Source of the DNA: Metallyticus violacea
Taxonomy: Eukaryota; Arthropoda; Insecta; Mantodea; Metallyticidae
Length of the DNA: 64,000 nt
NCBI GenBank assembly: GCA_030762175.1
Contig: CM060831.1
Span: 80,445,001 to 80,509,000 of the forward strand
Reading direction: 5' to 3'
Positions 33,576-43,689 of this stretch are shown in pieces. The notes under the pieces were generated by a model. The model was not told the origin of the DNA. It searched no databases and worked only from the letters and a program-made list of their open reading frames with translations. Both the position numbers and the translations under genes were made by a program. Each line of letters starts with the position of its first letter. Position 1 is the stretch's first letter.

Positions 33576-33774
33576 GATTAGCTTCACTGTGCAAATTCTA
33601 ATTTATATTTTAATTTTAATATTATACATTTCTTTTTTAAGTTTGGTTATGCATCTTTTTATTAACAGAAAGAAGCAAGACTGAATTTTGCTTTCCTCTG
33701 AAACTTCTTAATAACTATCCTAAACTTAAGTATTTATTGTTTACACTAAACTCCATTTACTTACATAAATTAAG

Positions 33775-34770
33775 AAACACTCAATAGATGCCCTCAAACT
33801 TCTTAATTTGCAACATAAATCTATACAGTTTACCATAGAAGAAGAAAGAAATGGGTAGCTACCATTTCTAGATTTAAAAATTATAAGAAATGGAGATTGT
33901 TTGAATTTTGGAATTTACAGAAAAGAAACACACACAAAAAATTACATAAAACAGATTGATGAATATTCCACTCACAGAAGCAGAGTACAAAATAGAATAC
34001 CAACAAATAATAAAGACAGCTATAACCAATGGTTTCAACAAAGACACAGTGATAAAAATTATCAACAAATCTAAAAGACAAAAAGAGACAAGGGAGCAAT
34101 GAAAAACACAAAAGAAAGACACAAATTCAAAAGTTTCACCTACCACCCAATTTACCACAAGTTCAAGAAAATGTTCAAAGAACATGGGATAATGTTAGCC
34201 CCAAAAAACAGATATAATATCAAGAATTTATGTAATAAAATGTGCAGATTGTGAGCAGAGCTGCATAGGCAAAACAAAGAGAAATTTAGAAATTTGGAGG
34301 AAAGAATACTTTAGGAGTATTCGGCTTAAGCAGGTGGATAAATCAGCAGTAGCAGCTCACCAAAAACCATGAAATAAAACTGGAAATTAAACTGCTGAAG
34401 AATATGAAAATTATAATTAATCTGTCGTCTAACATACTCTTATGCTTCACTTACTTTTAAATACGGAGGGATCCGTTTCTAAGCAGCTTGACGACCATAT
34501 TCACAACCTAATGGAGTTATCCACTTGGGAAAAAATTTTCATATTAAAAAATAAAGAAAATCTAATGAACTTCGAATTTCCTCCTATGGATGAACTCAGC
34601 CATTTCCTACTTCAGCCAACAGATGCCAACACACGAACATTTGAGTGTCTAGCTTTCATTTCGAGTAACAGCGGTTCAGCGAGCAACTGAAGATGGGAGA
34701 GATTCTCCCAAAACATTATCTTAGGAGTTTAGTAAAAAATTAATACTTAAGTTTAAAATACATTACCACT
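33775..34770 (+). mobile_element. Penelope-like fragment, internal to 3' end
   Basis: A diverged relative of the intact copies at 36-39 kb. It starts in the RT thumb region (LLNLQHKSIQFTIEEERNG) and continues through KSFTYHPIYHKFKKMFKEHG, a GIY-YIG block with SCIGKTKRNLEI, and ELSTWEKIFILKNKENLMNF. It ends in a 3' UTR with ttaccactccattgttaacg. Stops and deletions are present. About 80 bases at 34420-34500 are foreign or scrambled. Confidence 0.8.
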
Positions 34771-34914
34771 CCATTGTTAACGGCTTCATTAGTACAATAT
34801 TCTTAGTAACTGTTTGCTCATAGCCCTGAGGTTTTTTTCAAATATAGCCTTATGGATGAGAGGGATCTAGGAAGGGTATAGTCACCACTTCTATAAACAC
34901 TGCTTTAACTATAA

Positions 34915-35085
34915 TTGAAATCAAAGTATGATTGAGTCGAACTAAACACTCTTATTGCTCCACTTATTTGTCTATAAATGTAGAAACGGTTTCACAAACC
35001 TTCATTCCCATTGTCAGCTAAAAGTCAACTGTTCGATACTTTGTTATACTGTAGAAATGTGTATTCTGCTCTGGTGGAGGTATTG
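34915..35085 (-). mobile_element. Penelope-like 3' UTR fragment
   Basis: Shares order and wording with the 3' ends at 32.8 kb and 61.4 kb (cttattgctccacttatttg, aaatgtgtattctgctctgg on the + strand). Only the last coding bases and the UTR are left. Confidence 0.6.
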
Positions 35086-35094
35086 GAATTAGGC

Positions 35095-35420
35095 TAAAGG
35101 AATACTGGAGAAACATCAGGTACAGAAATGGAAATCAAATTATTGAAATTCATAGACAGACCCTAGGAGGTGGGAATATGGGGAAAAAATTTACAAAAAA
35201 ATATGACGATATGGTTATGAGCTCTGAGATCCCAACAGAAGACAAATTAATGCAAAAGTTCATAAAATGTCCACAAGAGCTACATCAAGTCCATTCAACC
35301 AACAAGAACCTGGCAGCCGACACACAGCTGATGATGCAGGTGAAGGCTTGTGAAACATATTCTGTGTATTTCAATAGTATGTGGAGCATAAGAACATTAA
35401 ATCGACTCACTGTCTAATTA
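35095..35420 (+). mobile_element. Penelope-like C-terminal fragment
   Basis: The + strand encodes a piece like YWRNIRYRNGNQIIE, then MGKKFTKKYDDMVMSSEIPT and EDKLMQKFIK. This matches the pattern W.K...KY.D.LM...IP..DEL..FL that ends the Penelope proteins nearby, but of a more distant lineage. It abuts the preceding fragment head to head. Confidence 0.5.
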
Positions 35421-35873
35421 AAAATAAATTAATTGCTTCACTATGTTAGTTCCAACACAAAATTTGTTTTGAATTCATACTGATATGCTTAGAAAATGTG
35501 GAAGGCTTTCAGTTCTTTTTCTTTTTCAATAATCAATGTGTGTCAAGACATTCAGTAACAAATTAAGATCTGTCACTTGGACTCAGGAACTACCTATAAA
35601 ATATTTTTTATTACATTCAACATTAAAAAGTTTAATTCGGTTCATGACCTACTTTCTCTTCTTAACTAAACAGGTATAACTTTTTATCTCAAAGAGAACA
35701 CACAAACTACATACTTTGAAGGAGCAGTTACATATTCCAGTCACTGCACTTATGTACTCCTCAGTCAGGCTATTACTATTGCATTTGGTTGTACTTTCAG
35801 GAAGATCTTTAAAAGCAGTTATCGTAACATATGATAAGGAGTAACAATTCTGCATTGACATGATACTTACTTT
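35421..35873. other. Intronic stretch, non-coding
   Basis: Nothing recognised. Confidence 0.4.
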
Positions 35874-37578
35874 ATGTTACATTAATGCTTTCAGTTGTTA
35901 ACACTAACTCCACTTACTTATTTAAAACTTTGGACTAGTTTCGGGAGAGGTTCCTCCCATCATCGGCTGCTGTTGACTGAGTGCCGTTGTTCGAAACGGG
36001 GGATGGACGCCCGTTCGCCCCTGTGGTGGTATCTCGTGGCTCTAATAGAAACTTGCTGAGTTCATCCAGCGGCGGAAAATCAAAATTCATTAAGTTGTTC
36101 TTATTTTTTAAAATGAAGATTCTCTCCCATGTGGATAGTTCTATTGGTTTGCGAAGTTGTTTCAATAATTTAATTTCTGGTTTTATTTCATGATTTTTGT
36201 TCCAAAAATGAGCTGCTATTGCTGATTTGTCTGTCTGTTTCAATCTAATGTTCCTAAAATGTTCTTTTCTTCGAATTTCTAAATTTCTTTTTGTTTTCCC
36301 AATGTAGCTCTGTTCACAATCTGCACATTTAATCTCATATATTCCTGATTTTTGTTCTGTGGGAATGGTATCTTTCATTGTGCAGTCTACTAAATTTTTT
36401 ATATTGTATTTGTTCTTTGGGGCTAACATAATTCCATGCTCTTTGAATATCTTCTTAAATTTGATGTGGTAAGTTGGGTGGTATGTGAAACTTTTGAATT
36501 TATATCTGTCTTGGGTGTTTTTAAGTGTGGAGACTTCCTTAATCGATTTTTGTCTTTTAGCTTTTTTGATGATTTTTGTTATTGAGTCTGTGTTGAAACC
36601 ATTAGTTATAGCCGTCTTCATTATATGTTGGTGTTCCATTTTGTACTCGGTTTCAGTCAATGGGATGTTGATTAGTCTGTGTGCTAAACTGTGAAACACT
36701 GCATATTTATGAGGGGTGGGGTTATAGCTATCATTTTTTATGTAATTTTCTGTGTGTGTTTGTTTCCTGTGAATTCCAAAGTTAAAACTGTTTGCATTTC
36801 TTATTATTTTTAAATCAAGGAATGGGAGACAACCATTTTTCTCTTCTTCTATGGTAAACTGTATAGATTTGTGTTGTAAGTTGAGGAGTTTCAATGCATC
36901 TGTAGAATGTTTTTTAGGTATTATTGCGAATATGTCGTCCACATATCTATGCCATGTCTTGAAGATCCACGGAAATGCTTTTGTAATGTGTATTTCAAAG
37001 AAGCTCATGAAAAGATCCGCCAAAAATGGAGACAAAGGATTTCCCATGGCTAGGCCAGAAACTTGTTGATAATATTTTCTATTGAAACTAAAGAAGTTTT
37101 GTTGGATGCATATATCTGTTAATTTCATCAAATCATCTACTTCTTCTGATATTAAGTTTATTGATGTTAACCATTTTTTTAAATTTTGCATCAAGTTTAC
37201 TATAGGAATACTCGGAAATAAGGCTTTCACGTCGAATGACACCATTATATCCTCAGTTTTTATTTTGCTATGTTTAAGTTTTTCAACTAGCTCAAATGAA
37301 TTTTTAATACTTAAGCTTTGGAATTTTTTAAAAGAATTGAAAATATTGATTAGTTTTTTTGCTAGTTGGTATGTGGGTGAGTTTATGTTATTAATTATTG
37401 GTCTCATGCTGTTATCATTTTTGTGTATTTTTGGGAGTGCATAAAGTCTGGGTATTACCGGGTTGCTCTGTGTGATTTTCATTTTTTCTGTAGTGGATAG
37501 TGTATTCACTTCGTTTAATGTTTTACTCAGGTTTTTTGTGCATCGGTTGAGTGGATTCTTTTCTATTGGTTTATAGGC
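35874..37578 (-). mobile_element. Penelope-like element, left arm of a 1.7-kb palindrome
   Basis: A 1,705-bp copy, inverted relative to 37596-39300. The positions of the two arms sum to a constant (75174), so there is no net length difference between them. The copy is 5'-truncated: the code starts at YKPIEKNPLNRC, upstream of the usual PRLY.LPKIHK block, and the N-terminal part of the protein is missing. The outer end stops at the + strand atgttacattaatgcttt. It lies in the last VPS41 intron in the same sense as VPS41. Confidence 0.93.
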
Positions 37579-37623
37579 ATATGTTAATGGGAGAAGCCTA
37601 TAAACCAATAGAAAAGAATCCAC
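35935..37623 (-). CDS. Penelope-like RT + GIY-YIG protein, left copy
   Basis: Uninterrupted 562-codon frame. RT blocks in order: PRLYALPKIHKNDNSMRPII (about residues 58-77); MVSFDVKALFPSIP with the first catalytic Asp; QVSGLAMGNPLSPFLADLF (the Q-GxxMGxPLSP block); RYVDDIFAI with the paired catalytic Asp; GCLPFLDLKIIR. The C-terminus carries the GIY-YIG endonuclease: GIYEIKCADCEQSYIGKTKR, then EIRRKEHFRNIRL and AAHFWNKNHEI, ending ELSKFLLEPRDTT. Such proteins copy their RNA at a nicked chromosomal target. The first 16 or so residues are read from the spacer and the opposite arm, so this start is an accident of the head-to-head junction. The catalytic residues look intact, but the missing N-terminus probably leaves it inactive. 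Confidence 0.9.
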   Translation of the reverse strand: MDSFLLVYRLLPLTYAYKPIEKNPLNRCTKNLSKTLNEVNTLSTTEKMKITQSNPVIPRLYALPKIHKNDNSMRPIINNINSPTYQLAKKLINIFNSFKKFQSLSIKNSFELVEKLKHSKIKTEDIMVSFDVKALFPSIPIVNLMQNLKKWLTSINLISEEVDDLMKLTDICIQQNFFSFNRKYYQQVSGLAMGNPLSPFLADLFMSFFEIHITKAFPWIFKTWHRYVDDIFAIIPKKHSTDALKLLNLQHKSIQFTIEEEKNGCLPFLDLKIIRNANSFNFGIHRKQTHTENYIKNDSYNPTPHKYAVFHSLAHRLINIPLTETEYKMEHQHIMKTAITNGFNTDSITKIIKKAKRQKSIKEVSTLKNTQDRYKFKSFTYHPTYHIKFKKIFKEHGIMLAPKNKYNIKNLVDCTMKDTIPTEQKSGIYEIKCADCEQSYIGKTKRNLEIRRKEHFRNIRLKQTDKSAIAAHFWNKNHEIKPEIKLLKQLRKPIELSTWERIFILKNKNNLMNFDFPPLDELSKFLLEPRDTTTGANGRPSPVSNNGTQSTAADDGRNLSRN

Positions 37624-39239
37624 TCAACCGATGCACAAAAAACCTGAGTAAAACATTAAACGAAGTGAATACACTATCCACTACAGAAAAAATGAAAATC
37701 ACACAGAGCAACCCGGTAATACCCAGACTTTATGCACTCCCAAAAATACACAAAAATGATAACAGCATGAGACCAATAATTAATAACATAAACTCACCCA
37801 CATACCAACTAGCAAAAAAACTAATCAATATTTTCAATTCTTTTAAAAAATTCCAAAGCTTAAGTATTAAAAATTCATTTGAGCTAGTTGAAAAACTTAA
37901 ACATAGCAAAATAAAAACTGAGGATATAATGGTGTCATTCGACGTGAAAGCCTTATTTCCGAGTATTCCTATAGTAAACTTGATGCAAAATTTAAAAAAA
38001 TGGTTAACATCAATAAACTTAATATCAGAAGAAGTAGATGATTTGATGAAATTAACAGATATATGCATCCAACAAAACTTCTTTAGTTTCAATAGAAAAT
38101 ATTATCAACAAGTTTCTGGCCTAGCCATGGGAAATCCTTTGTCTCCATTTTTGGCGGATCTTTTCATGAGCTTCTTTGAAATACACATTACAAAAGCATT
38201 TCCGTGGATCTTCAAGACATGGCATAGATATGTGGACGACATATTCGCAATAATACCTAAAAAACATTCTACAGATGCATTGAAACTCCTCAACTTACAA
38301 CACAAATCTATACAGTTTACCATAGAAGAAGAGAAAAATGGTTGTCTCCCATTCCTTGATTTAAAAATAATAAGAAATGCAAACAGTTTTAACTTTGGAA
38401 TTCACAGGAAACAAACACACACAGAAAATTACATAAAAAATGATAGCTATAACCCCACCCCTCATAAATATGCAGTGTTTCACAGTTTAGCACACAGACT
38501 AATCAACATCCCATTGACTGAAACCGAGTACAAAATGGAACACCAACATATAATGAAGACGGCTATAACTAATGGTTTCAACACAGACTCAATAACAAAA
38601 ATCATCAAAAAAGCTAAAAGACAAAAATCGATTAAGGAAGTCTCCACACTTAAAAACACCCAAGACAGATATAAATTCAAAAGTTTCACATACCACCCAA
38701 CTTACCACAACAAATTTAAGAAGATATTCAAAGAGCATGGAATTATGTTAGCCCCAAAGAACAAATACAATATAAAAAATTTAGTAGACTGCACAATGAA
38801 AGATACCATTCCCACAGAACAAAAATCAGGAATATATGAGATTAAATGTGCAGATTGTGAACAGAGCTACATTGGGAAAACAAAAAGAAATTTAGAAATT
38901 CGAAGAAAAGAACATTTTAGGAACATTAGATTGAAACAGACAGACAAATCAGCAATAGCAGCTCATTTTTGGAACAAAAATCATGAAATAAAACCAGAAA
39001 TTAAATTATTGAAACAACTTCGCAAACCAATAGAACTATCCACATGGGAGAGAATCTTCATTTTAAAAAATAAGAACAACTTAATGAATTTTGATTTTCC
39101 GCCGCTGGATGAACTCAGCAAGTTTCTATTAGAGCCACGAGATACCACCACAGGGGCGAACGGGCGTCCATCCCCCGTTTCGAACAACGGCACTCAGTCA
39201 ACAGCAGCCCATGATGGGAGGAACCTCTCCCGAAACTAG
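37551..39239 (+). CDS. Penelope-like RT + GIY-YIG protein, right copy
   Basis: Uninterrupted 562-codon frame nearly identical to the left copy. The differences I found are YHNKFKK in place of YHIKFKK, AAHDGRN in place of AADDGRN, and five residues at the junction (HMLMGEAYK in place of LPLTYAYK). The same RT blocks (LPKIHK, SFDVKALF, GLAMGNPLSP, YVDD) and GIY-YIG blocks (GIYEIKC, SYIGKTKRNLEIRRKEH) are present. Two open 562-codon frames with so few differences mean a very recent origin. The N-terminus again extends into the opposite arm and is not the native start. Confidence 0.9.
   Translation: MDSFLLVYRHMLMGEAYKPIEKNPLNRCTKNLSKTLNEVNTLSTTEKMKITQSNPVIPRLYALPKIHKNDNSMRPIINNINSPTYQLAKKLINIFNSFKKFQSLSIKNSFELVEKLKHSKIKTEDIMVSFDVKALFPSIPIVNLMQNLKKWLTSINLISEEVDDLMKLTDICIQQNFFSFNRKYYQQVSGLAMGNPLSPFLADLFMSFFEIHITKAFPWIFKTWHRYVDDIFAIIPKKHSTDALKLLNLQHKSIQFTIEEEKNGCLPFLDLKIIRNANSFNFGIHRKQTHTENYIKNDSYNPTPHKYAVFHSLAHRLINIPLTETEYKMEHQHIMKTAITNGFNTDSITKIIKKAKRQKSIKEVSTLKNTQDRYKFKSFTYHPTYHNKFKKIFKEHGIMLAPKNKYNIKNLVDCTMKDTIPTEQKSGIYEIKCADCEQSYIGKTKRNLEIRRKEHFRNIRLKQTDKSAIAAHFWNKNHEIKPEIKLLKQLRKPIELSTWERIFILKNKNNLMNFDFPPLDELSKFLLEPRDTTTGANGRPSPVSNNGTQSTAAHDGRNLSRN
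37579..37595. other. 17-nt spacer at the palindrome centre
   Basis: atatgttaatgggagaa separates the arms, which begin ..ttataggc and gcctataa... It has no symmetry of its own. Confidence 0.9.
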
Positions 39240-39300
39240 TCCAAAGTTTTAAATAAGTAAGTGGAGTTAGTGTTAACAACTGAAAGCATTAATGTAACAT
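37596..39300 (+). mobile_element. Penelope-like element, right arm of a 1.7-kb palindrome
   Basis: Mirror of 35874-37578. Base differences seen outside the spacer: an A/T change near 38711 and a G/C change near 39210. The 3' UTR after the stop (ccaaagttttaaataagtaa, gtggagttagtgttaacaac) matches the left arm as far as gtaacat at 39300. Similarity to the other Penelope 3' ends continues just outside (ttaccactccattgtctaca), so the true 3' end may lie a little further right in this copy. Confidence 0.93.
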
Positions 39301-39359
39301 ATATTACCACTCCATTGTCTACAGCTTCGTAAGTACAATTTTTACTTAATGATACTTAC

Positions 39360-39445
39360 TGTTGATATATCCAAAGTAGGTAAACATTCTTCGTGGAAGG
39401 AATGTCTGCAGTAAAATATGAAAACATTGCTAGCTCTGCTCAAAT
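39360..39445 (-). CDS. VPS41: VPS41 exon (RING core)
   Basis: Acceptor gttgtcacag, donor GTAAGT. It encodes (D)LSRASNVFIFYCRHSFHEEC and LPTLDIST. The C-R-H-x-F-H-x2-C block is the centre of the RING-H2 zinc site. One base in and phase 0 out, consistent with both neighbours. Confidence 0.95.
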
Positions 39446-39532
39446 CTGTGACAACAGAATGAATGTGAGAGATGTGTGTGTATAAAAACACTGCATACAA
39501 AGAAAATAATAACTTACAGATTTTATACCACT

Positions 39533-39533
39533 C

Positions 39534-39583
<50 letters not shown>
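39533..39583. repeat. (AAT)n microsatellite
   Basis: About 17 AAT units, in VPS41 intron sequence close to the exon acceptor. Confidence 0.95.
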
Positions 39584-39584
<1 letters not shown>

Positions 39585-40244
39585 TCTGGTATGTTCTTTT
39601 GTTGCTATCAAATGAACAATTATAGTCTTTGTTGACGTTTGTACACTACAGTACATTAACATGTAATTCAGGAGGATAGCATGAGGTTGTAGTGCTTTAG
39701 CAATAAAATAAAAACCTTTTCTCTTAACCTGTTATAATCACTCAACACTGCTATTTGGAAAGAAGTTAGCTAGCTCAATTAAACAGAATAGACCAAGGAG
39801 TTGGAATAGATAAAGTGGAAGAACAACGGTTAATGAAAAGACAAGGGCTATGATGTAAAGTGAAGTATAGATGATATTGGAAAGCAGTTTATAAACTAAC
39901 CTTACAGAAAATAAAACAGTATATCCGGTGTTGTGTTTCTGTTGCATGTCTAATGTTTGTTAGATGATTTATACTTCTGCAAAGTGTTATGTTTCCAGCT
40001 TTCACATTTTAATTTTAAAACCTGCATGTACACACTGATGTTTCTTAAATGGATGGAGGGATTTTCATTTGATGGACCCGGAAAATTCTTTATGAGAGAT
40101 GGAAATCTCTCTCCCATCCCATCATTAATTTGAACCCTGGTTGTAATTTATATTCTTTTATTAGTCTATTTATATCAAAATAATTTTATACCAAATAGAA
40201 ATTTATATTATAAATTACATTTTTAAGCAATATAAAGTATATGT
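39584..40244. other. VPS41: VPS41 intron, non-coding
   Basis: Nothing recognised apart from the simple repeat before it. Confidence 0.4.
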
Positions 40245-40595
40245 GAGCAGCAGATCTGTTGTTTGATTCTCACCAGGACCACCCCTCCCTAAGTGAGAAT
40301 TTGTTGGCCGTTTCACGCCCTGAATAGAATGGGACGCTGATGACCTGAGATGTTAAAGAGCGTCCATAAATAAATAAATCAATCAAAAAAAAAAAAAAAA
40401 GAGGTTTTTCAGGATTTCCCCTGTCCTCATAAATGGCAAATGCTGAGGAGATACCCCAAATTTAAGCCTGGAACACTTCCTTTCTTAAAGAAAACATTTC
40501 CCAGTTTATCATTTTATTTCATTTTTCATTAGTGTTCAGCGTCTGTGATGCCTCAGTAGTTGAAATGCATTAAACCCTATTAAAAATATATATGT
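40245..40595 (+). mobile_element. SINE family 2 copy split by a SINE family 1 tail
   Basis: The family 2 head is at 40245-40295 (gattctcaccaggaccaccc). Its body resumes at about 40405 (tttttcaggatttcccctgt, aaatggcaaatgctgaggag, gcctcagtagttgaaatgca). Between them, 40300-40400 is the 3' end of SINE family 1 (gatgacctgagatgttaaag, then a TAAA run and poly-A). A 5'-truncated family 1 copy therefore inserted into an older family 2 copy. Confidence 0.85.
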
Positions 40596-41152
40596 ATAAA
40601 TTATGCATAATTTATGAGAAACATATGCCTTTATCCCATCCTCTTTGGATATTATTATAAATATTACTCATATCATACTATTAAATTTAAAAATGAGTTC
40701 TACAAGTGTTTGTGCAAAAAAATTACATTATATAATAGAAACGAAAGGTATTATAGGTCTTATTGTTACTGAGTTAGAGAACTGACATTTAATACTTCCA
40801 GTTGATGAAACTACAAGTTACTTAAATAACACTAATCCTATTCATACAATTTTAGTTTTACGAAATCCTTCAAAACATTTGGTCTTGTTTTGTGTAACAA
40901 AATTATGAAAATAATACATGAACAAACAGCCTTGCAAGTTGCTAAAAATAAATATCTGCTCTCAAGTTCTTGCCCATAGCAACCAAAGGTTATTCTTGGA
41001 TAATGAGACAAAAAATTATCTCTTAATTTAAGTTGTATTAAAGTTTTGGATCTTGTACAAGCCAGACTATTTATTCTTCATGAATTAATAGCTTCGTAAG
41101 TACACTTAATTGAGTTTTTACTCTATTAATCAGTTTTATTTTTAATACTTAC
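40596..41152. other. VPS41: VPS41 intron, AT-rich non-coding
   Basis: Nothing recognised. Confidence 0.4.
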
Positions 41153-41197
41153 CCTTAATAATTATCTTCCTATGACAAGCACCACAAACCTGCTCAT
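41153..41197 (-). CDS. VPS41: VPS41 micro-exon (RING first ligands)
   Basis: 45 bases: (D)EQVCGACHRKIIIK. It carries the first CxxC zinc pair of the RING-H2 domain. Acceptor ttttcag, donor GTAAGT. Phase 1 on both sides, so skipping it would keep the frame but remove the first zinc ligands. Confidence 0.92.
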
Positions 41198-41309
41198 CTG
41201 AAAATAAAAATAGATTGGCTAATCTCAAGTTTGATATAAAAAAAAGTGAAAAAATTATCATCATACATAAACATAACACAAAGCAAGTCATGTTAGTTAC
41301 TAAGAAGTA

Positions 41310-42504
41310 CAAGGGTTGGTCCATAAGTTTACAGCCTAACCATTTTCTAAGTATGTAAAGACAAAAACTATATTTCACTTTCAGAAGTCTTATCTGCAAA
41401 ATGGACATAAACAGCATCCATCACTTCTTTGTCATACTTAAATTTCCTCTCTAGAAGGTCCTTCTTGAGTTTTAAGAAGAGGAAATGGTACAGGAGCTAG
41501 ATCTGGGCTATAGGGTGGATGGTGGATCTCCTTGAAGCCACATTTCTTCACAGCTTCCTTTGCAACAAGAGCTGTATGCGCAGATGCTTTGCCATGAAAA
41601 AGGTGCACACCACCACTCAGCTTGCCTTGTCTTTTCTCTTTGATGGAAGCTCATAGTCTGTGCAGTAGGCCGGCATAGTACTCCTCATTTACTGAGGTGT
41701 TTCTCTCCTTGAAGTCAATGAAGAGTATTCCTTCACAGTGCCATGCTTGGTTCACTGAGTGACCTTGGCCTTTAGAGGCGGTGCTTTGCCAGATTTATGC
41801 TACTTCATTAATTCTCTTTTGGACAAGGGATCATAGTAGAGCACCATAGTTTTATCCGCTGTAAAAATGGTTTGCAGAACTTCTCTCTCACTTACACAGC
41901 AGAGCTCCAAAAATGCCTGACAACAGATGACTCGTTGCTACTTTTGGACTGAAGAAAGAAGTCTAAGCACCCATCTTGCACTAACCTTATTCATGTTAAA
42001 TGTTCATGAATAATTCGAAGGACTGTTGTTTTAGAAAGGCCCAACCTTGCTACTATTTCTGTAACTTTGAGCCACCAGTCTTCCATAATTTCTCCTTCCA
42101 CTAGAGTGAGGGATGTTTTCAGGAGTAAGCACTTCCAAGGGCTGACCTGCATGCTCTTCATCGCCAATGCTTTCTCGACCCATTTGAAAAAGTATGGTCC
42201 ATTCTTTTATGGTAGAATGTGAGGGGGATGCTTCTCCATATGGCTGTTTATTTTCACTTGGAGTAAACTTTTCACTTCTTCTTTTGTGAAGAACTTAATA
42301 ACAGCTCGACACTCCATTTTGAACATGTGACACTCTTCTACACATAGCCTCCTTTATGCAACTATATCTGAACAACTTAACACAGCAGAGCAGAAGTTAC
42401 AGCTGCAATTAATTACTTAACATATAAGGTATAACACCAGCCAAGAATTTTGTGAAGGCGATAATCCTTATCGGCGAGGCCGGAAACTTATGAACCTACC
42501 CTTG
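41310..42504 (-). mobile_element. Mariner family A, full-length relic
   Basis: Complete ends: caagggttggtccataagtt at the left and, inverted, caagggtaggttcataagtt at the right, with TA duplications at 41308-41309 and 42505-42506. The length of 1,195 bp fits a mariner. The transposase on the - strand is recognisable by comparison with the other family A copies (HTH region near 42000-42180, catalytic block near 41840, C-terminal block near 41520), but no long frame survives. It lies in a VPS41 intron in sense. Confidence 0.9.
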
Positions 42505-42850
42505 TAGCTTACAGATAATATTTATTATTTAATGTTGCACATGGCTTTAAGCTGGTATTTTATACAGTATTAAAATAATTTATATTATAAATAATATATT
42601 TTTAAATAATTTATATTTTATATTTAAAATATCTTGAATTCTTTATCAATAAATATCATATACAAAAAAAAGTCTACATGGAGAAGGCATGAAAAGCAAA
42701 TTTGGTAATTTGGAGAAAAAAATAATTGCAGCAAATTACTAAAAAGAAAACTGAAAGAACCATCTACTAGCCAGTAATACAATACTTCATTATGACTAAT
42801 TCTTGTGATGTAAGTGAAAACTTTGCATCAACAAAAGAATTAAAAAATAT

Positions 42851-42894
<44 letters not shown>

Positions 42895-43348
42895 GTTCAC
42901 CTAGAGACATGCAATACATATTTCATGTTTTGTCACAATGTAAATTATATTTAGCTTTAATTTCCTAATATTAGTTTTGACAAATTAGTTCCTTCTTACT
43001 AAGTGAACGAGGATGGGAGAGGGAGAAATAAAGAAAGAAAAAAGTTCTAACCTAACCATGTGTCAGCACTAATTTTTTTTAACTTAATCACACTCTGTTT
43101 GTATAAGGTTTATTTTATTTTTTAAAAATGATCAGTGTGGGAATCTATTACATTGGAATGTGATTTTTTAATGATCAACGAAAGAAAAAAGTGTTCAAGG
43201 GATGACAGAGACATGAAGAAAAATTCTTATCTATATGGGGCTAATGCTGAAATCAAAAAATAATTGAAGGAAAATGAAGATAATTTAAGGTTTCACTGCA
43301 ATTACTGATATGTCTGTAAATTAATGGTTTCTTAAAGAAATAACGTAC
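42505..43348. other. VPS41: VPS41 intron, AT-rich non-coding
   Basis: Contains an (ATA)n microsatellite at 42853-42891. Nothing else is recognised. Confidence 0.4.
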
Positions 43349-43448
43349 CGTCTATTGAAATACCTCTCTGCTGCATTGAGACCAACTTTTCATGTAAATT
43401 AAAGTAGTCTGAAACTAGGATCTTTTTGCAGCCTTCCTGAACAGATAT
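43349..43448 (-). CDS. VPS41: VPS41 exon
   Basis: ISVQEGCKKILVSDYFNLHE, then KLVSMQQRGISID. It corresponds to the helix linking the clathrin-like repeats to the RING domain. Acceptor ttattttcag, donor GTACGT. Phase 0 in, phase 1 out. Confidence 0.93.
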
Positions 43449-43689
43449 CTGAAAATAATAAAACAAATTCTGGTACTAAAGTGAGAAAAACACAAGTAAA
43501 GAATTACATACAAATGAACCTTGATAATAATCTAGAAAGTAAATATTCCAAAGATCCAAGATCTGTTATCACAGAAGGTGCCACTTAAGAGTTTGATCAG
43601 TAAAACAGCACCTCAGAATAATTTTAATTTCAACTTAAAAAAACAAATTTTCCACTTCTTGAATAAAGTAGCTCTCAATTACTTGCATC

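Noticed and set aside
36485..38689. Several 69-120 codon frames opposite the Penelope genes
   Set aside because: They occur in mirrored identical pairs on the antisense of the two RT genes and have no features of their own.
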